Origin: Agapetus fuscipes
Lineage: Eukaryota; Arthropoda; Insecta; Trichoptera; Glossosomatidae
Length of the DNA: 64,000 nucleotides
Reading direction: 5' to 3'
NCBI GenBank assembly: GCA_951799405.1
Contig: OX637334.1
Span: 4,464,001 to 4,528,000 of the forward strand
Translations under genes and position numbers: made by a program
Shown here: positions 21,081-31,792 of the stretch, one piece after another
Layout: the number at the start of each line of letters is the position of its first letter
Position numbering within the stretch: the first letter of the stretch is position 1
The notes under the pieces: model-generated
The model's database searches: none
Told to the model about the DNA's origin: nothing
Seen by the model: the letters and a program-made list of their open reading frames with translations, nothing else

Positions 21081-21530
21081 TTAAAAGGATAAAAACAATT
21101 GTTTTTTTTACAATTTACATGTGGTGCAGATTGGCCATTAAAATGTTAATTTCTTCTTGATTGGTTAGCCGGTTATGCGTTCTAGTGGCCCACCATTGGT
21201 CGATTCTCTCCCTCCACCTGAGCAGTCAGCAGAATGACGCAAGCTCGGCAGTCATCGGTAGGTTTCGGAAGAGGTTATACGTAACACTATTGCTGTACCC
21301 ACCTGGTATGTCGTTAGCACAATTGATGCGGTCCTCCCGGAACAGCGGTGCGTGTTCCCTACATCTGCATGCGCATACTGTTTCTTCATCTCCTGGAGGT
21401 CGCTGGTTCAGAGCCTGTCCGGCTGCTTCTAGGCAACGAGTCACACCACAAGGGCCTCCTAGAACATACAAAACAGTTTTTTGAAACATTCAAAGTCATT
21501 CATTATTGTTTCTGACGACACCAAATCAGA

Positions 21531-21710
21531 GATGGACGTTCCGATGGCAGTCGACAGATCTTACCATATCAATTTGAAGATAGGATGGTATCAAAAACTG
21601 GTATATTTTATATGGAACAACGATCAGATGTTCAGGCACCACCATCTGTTTTGCCTTCTATCTTCAAATAGATACGGTAAGATCTACCGACGGCCGTTGA
21701 TACTTCCATC
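21531..21710. mobile_element. Foldback element, about 180 bp
   Basis: Left arm GATGGACGTTCCGATGGCAG, then AGATCTTACCATATC and TTTGAAGATAG, matches the complement of 21657-21710 over about 53 bp with several mismatches. No clear target duplication. Ends of the GATGG type occur in hAT-like MITEs. Confidence 0.55.
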
Positions 21711-22019
21711 CCAGTTTTGTGCCGGAGCACCAACTTCGATTCAAGGGAATAAAACTTCGATGATCAATGTTCAGTTAGTACTAATCTATGCAGCCAACTT
21801 GTTATATTTTTTATTCATAGCATACCATGGACACATATGGTCAGCAGTCTAGATGTGCTGCAAAGAGCTAGAACTGAGAGACAATTATCGACAGATATTA
21901 AAGATAGAAAGGTGTCTAACTTGAGGCATGCGGGGAAATGGAGAAAAGTACAGACTGTCACATGTGGTTCTTGGAGAAAATCTTAAAGCAATGATGATGA
22001 TGATGGATGATTTCTTTCC

Positions 22020-22465
22020 TGTGGCGCCATTTAATGGTCCAGGACCATCTCAAGGGCGCCATGGCTTCTGGAGAAAAGTAGTGTCTTCAGTTCCTTTCTG
22101 AAAGTGGTGGTAGACTGGTTCGCGCGAGCACCGATGGGCAAATTGTTCCAGGCAACCGGCCCGGCCACTGCAAAGCTTCTGTCTGCAAAATTTGATGTGT
22201 TTGCTCTATTGGGCACTATAACCTTGTTGACAGCAGTAAGAGCAGAGCGTAGTGGTCTTTTTGAAGTCCCATCGACAGAACATAGCTCAGCGAGACATGG
22301 GGGTGCCGTGCCATTCAGGGCCCTATGTACAGTGAGACACAACTTAAATTCCACCCTCAGCCAGTGCAGTTCTCTCAGCAGTGGCGAAATATGACAGCTC
22401 TTTCCAAAAAATTGCCCTGGCAGCAGCATTGAAAGCCATTTTACCACAATATGAGGTGTCAGCAG
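22020..22465 (-). mobile_element. CR1/L2-like LINE C-terminal tail
   Basis: Minus strand: HISPLLRELHWLRVEFKLCL, then HRALNGTAPPCLAELC, FADRSFAVAGPVAWNNLPIG and FRKELKTLLFS. This is the typical post-RT tail of CR1/L2/Rex-like LINEs. It is 5' truncated with one frameshift. A sister copy lies at 37930-38520. This one sits 140-580 bp inside intron 1 from the exon 1 donor. Confidence 0.75.
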
Positions 22466-22603
22466 AAAGCAGATCACTTGGCTCCGCAACATACGAGATT
22501 GGATGGGAGAAAGAACAGGAAGACATGCTTTCAAGTGATTGTCGACGTCGGGAGTGCCTGACACGGCACTACAAGAATTAGACGATAACATTCATTTTCT
22601 TAC

Positions 22604-22852
22604 CACTTATAAAGAACACGTCCCCATCTTCCAGTCTAGTGATGTTCGTGACCCTGGGTCTGAGAAGAGAGTCCAGAGGAGCTGCTCCAACTCCTGACAG
22701 CAATAACAGATGGAGTAAGAGGACCAGCAAGAGCAAGACCAGTGGCCTCCGCCTCTCCCAGCCGTCAGGAGGATCAGCCTCAGGCATTCCTCTTCAGGGG
22801 TGAAGGCAACACGCCCACCTTATGACCCAAGACATGATGGGAGTCAAAGGAT
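22604..22852 (-). CDS. Host gene, exon with 5' UTR, start codon and signal peptide
   Basis: On the minus strand TCTTTCTTTTTCAG (22853-22866) is a strong acceptor. The 65-nt 5' UTR segment is followed by ATG at 22787 (G at -3) and 61 codons plus one base, to the donor AGTG|GTAAGA at 22603. The peptide starts MPEADPPDGWERRR, then a hydrophobic core of 18-20 residues rich in Leu and Val, then SGVGAAPLD. This is a signal peptide with probable cleavage near GVGAA, or less likely a signal anchor. It continues RPRVTNITRLEDGDVFFIS, where NIT is a possible glycosylation site. The protein should enter the secretory pathway; its family is unknown. A 13-codon upstream frame lies in the UTR (22794-22835). 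The phase-1 donor fits the exon at 4584-4727. Confidence 0.65.
22794..22835 (-). promoter_or_regulatory. Upstream ORF in 5' UTR
   Basis: ATG at 22835 on the minus strand opens 13 codons (MSWVIRWACCLHP) and stops at TGA 22794-22796, six bases before the main ATG. An overlap-free uORF this close could lower translation of the main frame. Function is inferred only from position. Confidence 0.45.
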
Positions 22853-22946
22853 CTGAAAAAGAAAGAAAATTAATGATAGTTGGATAAAAAGACAAATTTT
22901 AGCTCATTTTCAACCTACCTACTGTATACACAAATCAACTTTACTA

Positions 22947-23181
22947 GCTATTTCGTCCTCTTTGTGCTTTTTTGGTTTATCTGTAATTTTGTCTTAAGAA
23001 TCACATTCTACACAATCTGAGCTTAGAAAAAAACGTGTGTCCCAATAATCTGGGTGTTTTTAAATACTTTTTTAATCAATTTCCAGTTTTCATAAGACAC
23101 ATTGGTCCAATACACATGCAAACATTGCTCATGTGAAATTACTTCTGCAGAAAATAAGACAAACAAGCACTAAGAGGATGA
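22947..23181. mobile_element. MITE-H copy 2
   Basis: Ends TCCTCTTTGTGCTT and the complement of ACAAACAAGCACTAAGAGGA. The interior ACATTGGTCCAATACACATG is shared with copies at 830, 28251 and 39046. Confidence 0.65.
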
Positions 23182-23589
23182 ATAGTTAGAAAGAGAACAA
23201 AGATGTTCCCAGTGTACTTTTTTAGTCTAAACAGAGAAGTATGAGATAAATTAGAAAATCTTTCCGATGTGTAGGATTTTTTAAACGTCATCTCTACACG
23301 GATGTTTTAAAAAAAATTCTTTGTTGAAAGCCAATCGTCTTCAAGATAATAAAATTGAATCAATATTTCAGGGAAAGGGCTGAGACTTTGGAGAAATCTT
23401 GACCATTCTGACAGGCTAAATACTTCCATCGATAAACATTCTGTTTTAATGGAGGGAACTTCAATGGAGTGCTCTGAGGGAACAGTAAGGTCTGATTTTT
23501 ATTTGAAGCTGCCCGTCTTAAAAATGAGAAGATACGGAGTTGAAAATGATTATGCATTTGGGTTGGACCTGCATTCCGTTACTGAAATT

Positions 23590-23831
23590 ATGTTTACTAA
23601 TGGATGAAAGTTTATTAAGATGGTTTGGACAAGAGAGAACAAAAGACTGCCGAAAGAAGTTTAAGTAGCAAGAATGGATGAATGCCGTAATAGAGTAATA
23701 CCAAGAAAGGTATGGATGGACCGAATTCCCGAAATAGCAAATTAATGAAATATCCAGAGTACCTAATAAATAAAAGAAGAGCTTGACTAAAAAAGGTTAT
23801 GACTCGGTATGAAATGAGAGAATAATAATAA
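23590..23831 (+). mobile_element. Degenerate RTE-type LINE tail
   Basis: Plus strand with stops: LLRWFG, then DECR and WMDRIPEIAN, the same C-terminal region as 1225-1553, ending at the solo LTR. Confidence 0.5.
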
Positions 23832-24223
23832 TGTTACGAATTTAGGGTTCAAAAGTCTTTCAAATTAAAATACACAGGTCTTCTTATACAGTTGTTTATT
23901 TTACACTTTTAAATAATTTATTTTCACAAAGCTTTCTCGACTATTCCACTTGGTTTCTGTTCACTGATCAAGTTAGTTCTATGTGATTGTAAATCTCGTA
24001 TGATACTACTGGCCCTGCAAGCCACTCGCACCCTTCTTATACTCTTTAAAACAGTACAATCTAGACCTATATTTGCTAGACAGTTCCAGAAAGGCATAGT
24101 TATTTTTTTTTCTCGATGCTTCACGTATTTTATTCAATGATTCCTACCCACACAATACAATACAGAATTCCTATAACTAATACTTACTTATTTTAAATAT
24201 TTATATTTCATTTTTACATAACA
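23832..24223 (+). mobile_element. Solo LTR, copy 2
   Basis: A 392-bp unit from TGTTACGAATTTAGGGTTC to TTTTTACATAACA, flanked by ATAA on both sides. Similar to 12844-13238 along its whole length but clearly diverged, so an older insertion of the same gypsy-like family. Confidence 0.75.
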
Positions 24224-24267
24224 ATAATAATAAACTAAATTTATCTGCACCTTTTTGTGATTTATAT

Positions 24268-24920
24268 TACTACAAAGGCGCATGTGGGCTCTAGCGGGAA
24301 AAAAGAAATGCTTTCAGCATCTTCCTGCAGGCTGTCTCGTTGACCAGGATTCTCAGCTTCTCTGGGAGAGCATTCCATGCCGCTGGTCCGACAATACGGA
24401 AAAAGCGGTTCCCAAAGACTGTGCATGATTGTCTTTTAGGCAGTTCCAACAAACTGGCACATGACCTAGCTGACCTCAGTGTAACTCCCCTTTTATTTAA
24501 ATAATTTCTCCTCGTGAGTTCTGCAAGATAGTCAGGAGCCAGCCCATGAAGAGTCTTAGGCTCAGTATTTTCAACGTTAGCTTACGTGACTTTAAACTGA
24601 TAAAAAAAAGCTACCCACACGTTTGACATAAGTGCGTCCTTTTTCATTCAGTATAAAGTCGCTGCTAACGTTGAAAATACTGGGCCTAAAAAGACCATCA
24701 AGCAAAGCTTTAGTCTATTCTCTCTATGTTCTAAGTCTAAGTTCTCAAGGAGAGGAGTTATATGGCAGTAGTTGGAGCCGCCGGATATCAACCGGGCTGC
24801 AGCATTTTGAAGGGACTGATTTGTGACATCGGTTGACCAATATAGATGATATTGCAGTAGTCCAGTCACGAAACCACAAAGGCATGTATCTAAAAACCAA
24901 AATAAATGGTGTTCTGCCAT
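24268..24920 (-). mobile_element. CR1/L2-like LINE tail, rearranged
   Basis: Minus strand: SLQNAAARLISGGSNYCHIT, then PLLENL and NRLKLCLMVF (about 24700-24840), and further FRIVGPAAWNALPEKLRILV, then ACRKMLKAFLF (about 24300-24420). Between them an inverted repeat of about 26 bp (TCAGTATTTTCAACGTTAGC at 24566 and its complement at 24662) marks a rearrangement. Confidence 0.65.
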
Positions 24921-25142
24921 GGTAAGGCTAATTATTTAAATAAATTACGGGTTTACTTATACATAGAACCAAAGTGCACATCGTTTTAAATTTAATATTT
25001 AGATTATCGTTGCCTCTTTTTAATCAATCCTCCGCATCATCTCAACCCATAAAAGTCCGGAAACGAAACATTCCAGGAATATATTCCGCTATTCATAATC
25101 CTTGAATATCTACGTAGTACTTAGATACCTACAACAAGTTAC

Positions 25143-25918
25143 TAGAGATGCTGCGAATAGCTGTTTTAACGAATAGTCGAATACCGATCAATCGACATTC
25201 CCTGTGGTGAATATCGAATAACTCGGCATTATTGTACGACATAAAAAAAGGAATATTAAAAACTCGTTTTTAACAAATAATATTAAAACGCTTGTAGAAG
25301 GATAACGCCGGATCGGATACTGAACACTGGTGGAGAGCTTACATTTTTATAGGCTGGCAGACCTTTTTTGTGCCAATTTTACAGGGAATAACTGATTTTA
25401 TTTGTTTTGCTTTATGGTTTATGTATTAATACTGCAAAAATTCATTATTTATCTTTGAAAATGTTATTTACGGAATAAAAAGTATTCAAAAAGTGTAACA
25501 AAAAAAAATCACTCCTATTTCATTATTTAACTATAATTAAGTAGGTAGGTACTATAGTTTTCAATCCTTTATCGAAACATTTTTCCCGAATTTCGTTGTA
25601 CTTGAAGATAATCTAAGGATTGAAAACGATAGAAATTATATTTAATTCATAAAAAAGGGGTCAAAAAATAAATAATAAACAGTAATAATTATAAAATATT
25701 CAGCAAAACAAATAGGATTTTATTTTCTTTTATGGCCCAGCGTCAAAGTTTGATTGTTTTTAATTGTAGATATTGTTTATTGTGCATTAAAAGTATATTT
25801 TTGTCAATTTTTCGGCGAATGTCAAATAATACATGTTATTATTCGGTTTTCGATGAAAAGCAAAAAAAAATGAGTAATACCGAATATCGAATAATTTCGA
25901 GTATTCGCCCCATCTCTA
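25143..25918. mobile_element. hAT-like non-autonomous element, 776 bp
   Basis: Terminal inverted repeats TAGAGATGCTGCGAATA and TATTCGCCCCATCTCTA, flanked by 8-bp duplications CAAGTTAC (25135-25142) and CAAATTAC (25919-25926). Subterminal ATTCGATATTCGGTATTAC-like words occur at both ends. Ends and duplication length fit hAT. No transposase frame. Confidence 0.82.
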
Positions 25919-25926
25919 CAAATTAC

Positions 25927-26678
25927 TATCGATCCATATAATTTCATCCAGATACATGCTCCAATACACAATTACAGATCTACACTCCAAGAAAATAAGC
26001 TTTTCGTTTAATCTCAGCCCTAGCGTTTACCAAAAATGTAAACAAACTAAAATAGCGTTCGCAGTGAGCGTCTTAGTTACAATACATTTTATCTGGAAGA
26101 CTAAAGTTGAGTTAAAATGTAGTTGCAGTGCTGGGAATCATTTGCGAATTCTACTTTTATAGTTTCAATAATGATGCGTTTGCTTGGCTTTATTGATTTC
26201 ATCTCAGATAGAATTGCAGATCCATGGCTTGTTAATTTTATTACCATGGAAGTAATCAAAATTAGATACATTGCAGATATGCAATGAAAAAATAATATTC
26301 AATTGCTTTCAAAACGTATAATTCATTGGACTGTGCAGTTTTTTATTCATTATTTTTATATATATACATTTAAAACATGTATACTTGAGTAATTACCAGT
26401 AGCGAGATACCATTATGGGAAAATAGTTTTTGCCGAACTTAATTAATTACTACTAATCTAGAAATATTAATCCAATATTTGGTCAAAATCAGCAGTTATG
26501 CAGCTTACAAGACGCTCTCATCTCCATCATACATATAGATACAAACTGTCGTTTACCACGCATGGTAAATAATGCCCTTTTGTTCCAAAATCCAAGTCGC
26601 AGTGTTCATTGTTCAACTCAGTTCTTGGCACTTAAAATTATGTTTGAAGGAATTAAGGTCCTTGTGTTTGTGCTTGTC
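25927..26678. other. AT-rich sequence, no gene seen
   Basis: Contains AAACTAAAATAGCGTTCGC, then AGTGAGCGTCTTAGTT near 26050, related to a stretch near 59127; perhaps a decayed TIR element. No exon-like segment. Confidence 0.35.
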
Positions 26679-26679
26679 C

Positions 26680-26905
26680 TTGACGAATAGGTTGGTATGA
26701 GGCTGACAACCCATGCTGTAAAAAATGGCTCACTTCGCCAATGTCACCCCTGCTTCAGGGAAGGTTGGCAAGAATTACACGGCTTATGTTCATTTGAAAG
26801 TGTATGGTTATCTTTTAAGCCCACATGCGGCATGTGTAAGCGCGACTGTTTTGTCTGTTTATGGGAATTCATGCAATATGAATCTTAAATGTAATATATG
26901 AGTGG
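26680..26905 (+). mobile_element. SINE-A, full length
   Basis: CCTTGACGAATAGGTTGGTA to TGAATCTTAAATGTAATATA. Followed at 26917-27015 by a small foldback with GCAAACGCCGTCAACTCC arms. Confidence 0.7.
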
Positions 26906-26916
26906 TATAAATGCAA

Positions 26917-27015
26917 ACGCCGTCAACTCCTTACGCGATGATTTTGAGAAAAATAAACTTGTAAACTTGTAAAACGACAACACCAGTTGGAGATGACGGC
27001 GTTTGCACGAAATCA
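26917..27015. repeat. Small foldback with GCAAACGCCGTC arms
   Basis: TGCAAACGCCGTCAACTCC near 26918 is nearly complementary to GGAGATGACGGCGTTTGCA near 26990. The right arm word occurs once more at about 27412 (GGAGATGACAGCGTTTGCAG), beyond the SINE-A at 27131, so the larger unit may have been split by that insertion. Confidence 0.4.
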
Positions 27016-27130
27016 TACTTTTTCAATTCAAATTACGAAGGATTAAGTGAGGCTTACATTATATCGCACACAGAAAATGATTTGTTACACTGCGCAGAAT
27101 CAAATTCAATCATTATCTCATGACATTATG

Positions 27131-27380
27131 CCTTGACTTATAGGTTGGTATGAGGCTGACCACCCATACTGTAAAAAATGGTTCACTTTGCCAATGTCAC
27201 CCCTGTTTCAGGGAATGTCGGCAAGAGTTGCAGGGCTTATGTTCATTTGAGGTTTGGATTTTATTTGTAAGTAGGTACACAATCAGCATTTGTAAGCGCG
27301 AACTACACGTGTTTGTTTGTGGGCATAAATCTGAGAGCTTTGAATGAATATATCCTTGCAACTAGGATTATAGATTATTA
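27131..27380 (+). mobile_element. SINE-A, young subfamily
   Basis: Nearly identical to 40785, 61428 and 63474. Subfamily marks are GGGAATGTCGGCAAGAGTTG, ACACAATCAGCATTTGTAAG and GAGAGCTTTGAATGAATATA. Confidence 0.8.
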
Positions 27381-27433
27381 TAGATATAGATCTCAAAAAT
27401 CATAAATTTTGGAGATGACAGCGTTTGCAGTTA

Positions 27434-27690
27434 TCTAATCTAAATCTAAGCTGCTAAGATATGTATCATTTGAGATTCATATTAAATGCATTCCCACAAG
27501 CAGACACGCATAATTGCGCGCTCACACATGCCGCATGTAGACCTACAATATAAAAAACCCAATAATGAACATAAGCCCTACAACTCTTGCCGACCTTCCT
27601 TGAAACAGGGGTGAAATTAGCAAGGTGAACCATTTTTTAACAGTATGGGTGGTCAACCTTATACCAACCTATCAGTCAAGGAATGTATAT
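27434..27690 (-). mobile_element. SINE-A, minus
   Basis: AAGCTGCTAAGATATGTATC to CCTATCAGTCAAGGAATG. Forms an inverted pair with 27131-27380 and is close in sequence to 61789-62013. Confidence 0.78.
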
Positions 27691-28250
27691 CATATATTTA
27701 TATAGTCAGTTATACGACTCATATATATTCAACTTTGATTATAGATTATAGAAGGTCGTTTTTAAGTTATTTGCCTTAGTGTATAAAACGAAACTTCATT
27801 TGAATTTTTTATTTTCGTACTCGAATAAAACATTCAAATAACAACAATGACTTCTTTATTGCGTATCACTAGCAAACACAATGCTCTCACAATTCCAACT
27901 TCACTCTAAGTACCCCATTTCTAAATATCCAACTTTAACCTGTCACCTACCGAGAGAATCACCTTATTTATGTTCTAATTGTACCTCAAGAACAGATATG
28001 TACAAAAACCAAAACGCTCACTAGATATGCTACTTAATTTAGCATACATTTTTGTGGAAACTCAAACGTTATTTTTTATATCTCAAATATAAAACAATAC
28101 GTAAACTCCCTACAGTTATGTAAGTGGAAATAGTGTGAAAACTAAATCACTCACTTGATGTGCTGTTTTATCTTTCATCCTTTTTTTTATTTACGATGTC
28201 GAGGAGAGTACCTACACGCAATGTTTTATACTTGCTGTACCGTTCTTCCC
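27691..28250. other. AT-rich sequence, nothing recognised
   Basis: No family match and no exon-like segment. Confidence 0.4.
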
Positions 28251-28311
28251 TTTAGTGCTTGTTTGTCCTATGTCCATCAGAAGTCAATTTCACATGAGCT
28301 TTTTGGTATGT
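28251..28311. mobile_element. MITE-H fragment interrupted by hAT element
   Basis: AGTGCTTGTTTGTCCTATGT, then CACATGAGC and GGTATGTGTACTGGG: one end of MITE-H in reverse, broken by the insertion at 28320. Confidence 0.55.
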
Positions 28312-28319
28312 GTACTGGG

Positions 28320-28734
28320 CAGGCCCGAATTAACCCGTCTGGGGGCCCTGGTGCGGGGTAAACCTCAGAGCCCCCTATATGCCCCCCCTCCATGAAAATC
28401 CCCCCCTTCCCTCCTACTTTCCCATAACCTCAAAGATGCATATATTTTTCGAAAAAAAAGTACGTTGAGGTTTTTTCCGTACAATATTTTTTTAGCTTTT
28501 GGGCCTTGGTAGCGTATGCCTCATAAGACTTACACCCCAAAGATATTTTGTTGTAATGCTTGTAAACTAATATCTATAGGGTCTGTCATCGGGTCTGCCA
28601 CCCCTTTGGTCACAAATGCCCGGAAAGATCTGGGCACTGATAAAAATATAAGAGTTTTGTTGGCCCTGTGGGGGCCCCTGGGTGTGGGGGCCTTGGTTCG
28701 GTTGTACCGTTCGAACCGCCCTTAATCCGGGCCG
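28320..28734. mobile_element. hAT-like non-autonomous element, 415 bp
   Basis: Ends CAGGCCCGAATTAA and TTAATCCGGGCCG, flanked by exact 8-bp duplications GTACTGGG (28312-28319 and 28735-28742). Subterminal GGGGGCCCTGG words occur on both sides. GC-rich ends contrast with an AT-rich interior. No coding frame. Confidence 0.85.
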
Positions 28735-28867
28735 GTACTGGGCCAATGTTTCTTATGAATGCTGGAAATTCTTTTTGAAAATATAATACTAAAAACAACA
28801 CTCACGCTATCGTACTTTACGTTTTTTTTCTTAGTTCAGATTGTCATGTAAAGGTCAGAAAATATAA

Positions 28868-29098
28868 TAAGATTAATAATATAAGGATTATTTATTTGGT
28901 GAGAGCTGTTTTTAGTGAATCACACTTCAAATCGCCAAGTCTCAAAGAAGACAGTTGCTGTAAGGATGGATGGCCCTTTGATGACCGGTCGTTGGTAAAG
29001 GTATATGAATTTTTATAAATGGTTTATTTTTTTGTACCTACTCCCACAACCTTTCAATTACGTGTGCGAAGCGTTACCACTGGACTACGGACCGGTCA
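28868..29098 (-). mobile_element. tRSINE-B, internally deleted, minus
   Basis: GGATTATTTATTTGGTGAGA through GTTGCTGTAAGGATGGATGG to CCACTGGACTACGGACCGGT. Confidence 0.72.
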
Positions 29099-29669
29099 TC
29101 TTTGAATCGTGTGGTAGATAAGCCAAACAAGCACAGCGGGGACGCGTTGTCACTTTCGCTTCCACTTTCCCCTACTGAGGTGCTTAATCCAGTAATTGGA
29201 CGAGAGATAAACGCGCGTTTTTTGCGCCTGTTGTATGCGATGCTATGTACAGTGATCTGTGAGGTAAAATACGCACTAATGGCGGATTTACCCGCCGAAA
29301 ACTAGTGCCAGTACAATATTTTGATTAAATTTATAATGTAGGTCTAGCACTTGGACAAGGTTCGAGCTCTGTCATGCCCTTTTAACTATAGGTTTGACCC
29401 TGGTTTAACAGATGTAATTGGGTAGTTATTAATTAATAATTAATTCAATTGTATTGATATTGGTAATATCTGATTCTAGCTCTACGAAAATAGATTGGCG
29501 ATCCTCTTATCTTTTTTTAAAAAACGTAATGTGTTCCTTTCATTAATTTATATTCATTTCTGGAACAGGACCAGGATATGAACCATCAATCATTCTCTGT
29601 TCTTGTAAAATATATCTATTTACTGGTTCAAATGTTTTGATTAAAGAAAACAACAAAAATCGAGTCTGA

Positions 29670-29765
29670 CCGTTTTAATAGGTTCAACTCGCCACATGCG
29701 ACCCCTTCGGGGATAACGCGGCAAGAAGTTACACTATATGTGTAGCTTAGTTGCGTTGCGTTGCG
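29670..29765 (+). mobile_element. tRSINE-C 3' fragment
   Basis: GTTCAACTCGCCACATGCGA, then CCTTCGGGGATAACGCGGC and TGTGTAGCTTAGTTGCGTTG. Confidence 0.65.
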
Positions 29766-30636
29766 TACCGCGTTGGATCCGAGCCAAAGACCGTCTGCTT
29801 AAAAAGTGTACTCTCTGTCAACTGAGCTGTCAGCCTGACTTCTCTTGTAGTCTACGAGAAAAAAGTACAAAGAGATTACAAGAAGGAACAAATAAAATAA
29901 TTTTAACAGAAGAGGAAAGGGCTTTAAACAGAATAGAATTAATATTGTGTTATCGCTTCTAAATTGTATTAAACCGAGTCATTTTGCACCAAGCTATCAA
30001 ACCATGCCCCTTTTGCTACATAAACCATAAATATATGACATAACTTAGCAGTTTAAATCAGAGTGCAGCAGATTAATGAAGAAGTAACTCACAATTAGAG
30101 ACGAAACGTAAGCAAGAAAGAAAAAAGAAAATTGCAAAGGGCCACTCTCAAAACCCGAAAGAATCATTTCTGAAGCAGACTGTGAAAGGCTAACACATTT
30201 GTATTACCAGAAATTTATCAAATAAAAAAGAAGCATCTTTAAAAAAACTTGTATTATTGTTGCAAAACGGGACCCCAGTTTTTTGACACCAGGGTCCCAT
30301 CTTAGCGTAAGTCCGCCATTCCACAACTGTAATTTTTCGACATGATTAATGACTGCTTCATTTGCAACATTATTTTAATTATACAGTATGGAATGTCACT
30401 CTCATGCGAATTAAATTGTATCAACCTACACATTCATTAAAGTGTGAAATTCGTTTCACACTAAAAAAAGTTAAATTTACGGTTTGTTTGTGTTATTATA
30501 TCTTAACATTATTTATATTTATGGAATTATAAAGCTTCTCAAGCAAGTTTTTGAACTCTAAACATAAAAAAATAATACATTCGATTCGATCGATTCTGGG
30601 CAGGCAAAAATAAGTTAGTGAATTGCTTTCGTCATC
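29766..30636. other. AT-rich sequence, nothing recognised
   Basis: Low-complexity A-rich stretches; no exon-like segment or family match. Confidence 0.4.
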
Positions 30637-30692
30637 TCGATATTTTTAAATGAGTAGTCAAAGGCGATAACCACTAGACTACGACAGGTCTT
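30637..30692 (-). mobile_element. tRSINE-B head remnant
   Basis: GATAACCACTAGACTACGAC followed by AGGTC, the reverse complement of the tRNA-like head. Confidence 0.45.
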
Positions 30693-30884
30693 AAAAAGAA
30701 ACTTTCTTTCCGATCAATATATAATTATATTTCATCTCACTCAAATAAAATGAAGGCGTGTGTATAATGGTCACTACAGACGATCACTCACGAGAGTCAC
30801 TTTTGTATGAAATTATTCATCAACAAGCATAATTATAACCTCCGTCCAAAGGTACGCAATAATTTATATTAATTTGTGTCGCAA

Positions 30885-31062
30885 ATTGAAAAAATCATGT
30901 GGTCTACAAAGACCGGTCAACAAAGATCCATTCAGCCTCACAGAAACTGGATCTTGCTTAAGAATTGGCGCTTTTTATGGTGACAACGAAGCTTGCAGTG
31001 GGCTCTTGAAGTGTGACTCACCCAAAAACGGCGCTCACCAAATACATCATCCTAAAAAATAA
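30885..31062 (+). mobile_element. tRSINE-B, 5' truncated
   Basis: AAAGACCGGTCAACAAAGAT to CACCAAATACATCATCCTAA. Tail to tail with the minus-strand copy that follows. Confidence 0.7.
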
Positions 31063-31075
31063 AAAATAAATAATT

Positions 31076-31338
31076 AGTCTGATTTATTTGGTGATCGCTG
31101 CTTTTGTGTGAATCACACCTCAAAGAGCCCTCTGCGAGCTTGGCTATCGCTGTAGAAAGCATCAATTCTCAAGCAAGACCCAGTTGGTGTAGGGCTAGGT
31201 GAACCTATGATGACCGGTCTTCGGTAAAGGATGGTTAATTTTTCAACCCAACGAAGAGAAAATTAGAAAATGAAATATTTTTTCATGCCTTCCAATCACA
31301 AGTCTGACGTGTTAACCACTAGACTACGACCTGTCAAG
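31076..31338 (-). mobile_element. tRSINE-B, minus
   Basis: CTGATTTATTTGGTGATCGC to GTTAACCACTAGACTACGAC. With 30885-31062 it makes an inverted pair separated by about 14 bp. Confidence 0.75.
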
Positions 31339-31792
31339 TCCTATCTGTATTATTATTACATATTCTTATATTATTATTATTTATGCAAAAATGGTACACA
31401 TAAATGAACGTCTTTACAAGAAGAAGAAAAAATATGATTTCTTAAATGAACGAAAGAGTATGCCGAAACCATTAAACCTTTAGTTTATTTTTTGCACTAA
31501 ATTGGGCCATGACATCTCATTCTGCCAGTCATGGCGCAAGATGGTCGGCAAATGTGCAAATATGGCACTAATAAGTTTGATTCACTTTTGGCAGCATCTC
31601 CTCTCGGATGATCACCATTTCACAAGCATTGGAATGAATTGCGCGGTTTCATTTTTTTGTAGAGAAGAAATTTCATGCTTCAACGTGTAAATTGTAAATA
31701 TTTTGCACATACAATTCGTCGTATTATTTATTTTCTTTTATTCGTAATTTTTAAATACGTAATTATTGCTTTTTTATTTGTAAATTCATTCC
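31339..31792. other. AT-rich sequence, nothing recognised
   Basis: No exon-like or repeat signal noted. Confidence 0.4.

Noticed and set aside
22104..22394. Plus-strand 96-codon frame
   Set aside because: Antisense of the CR1-like LINE tail, which is recognisable on the minus strand; the same frame recurs antisense at 38178-38480.
26697..27347. Repeated small proteins starting MRLTTHTVKNGSLCQCHPC
   Set aside because: They recur wherever SINE-A lies in plus orientation (26697, 27150, 40802, 61444, 63492); a chance frame of the repeat.
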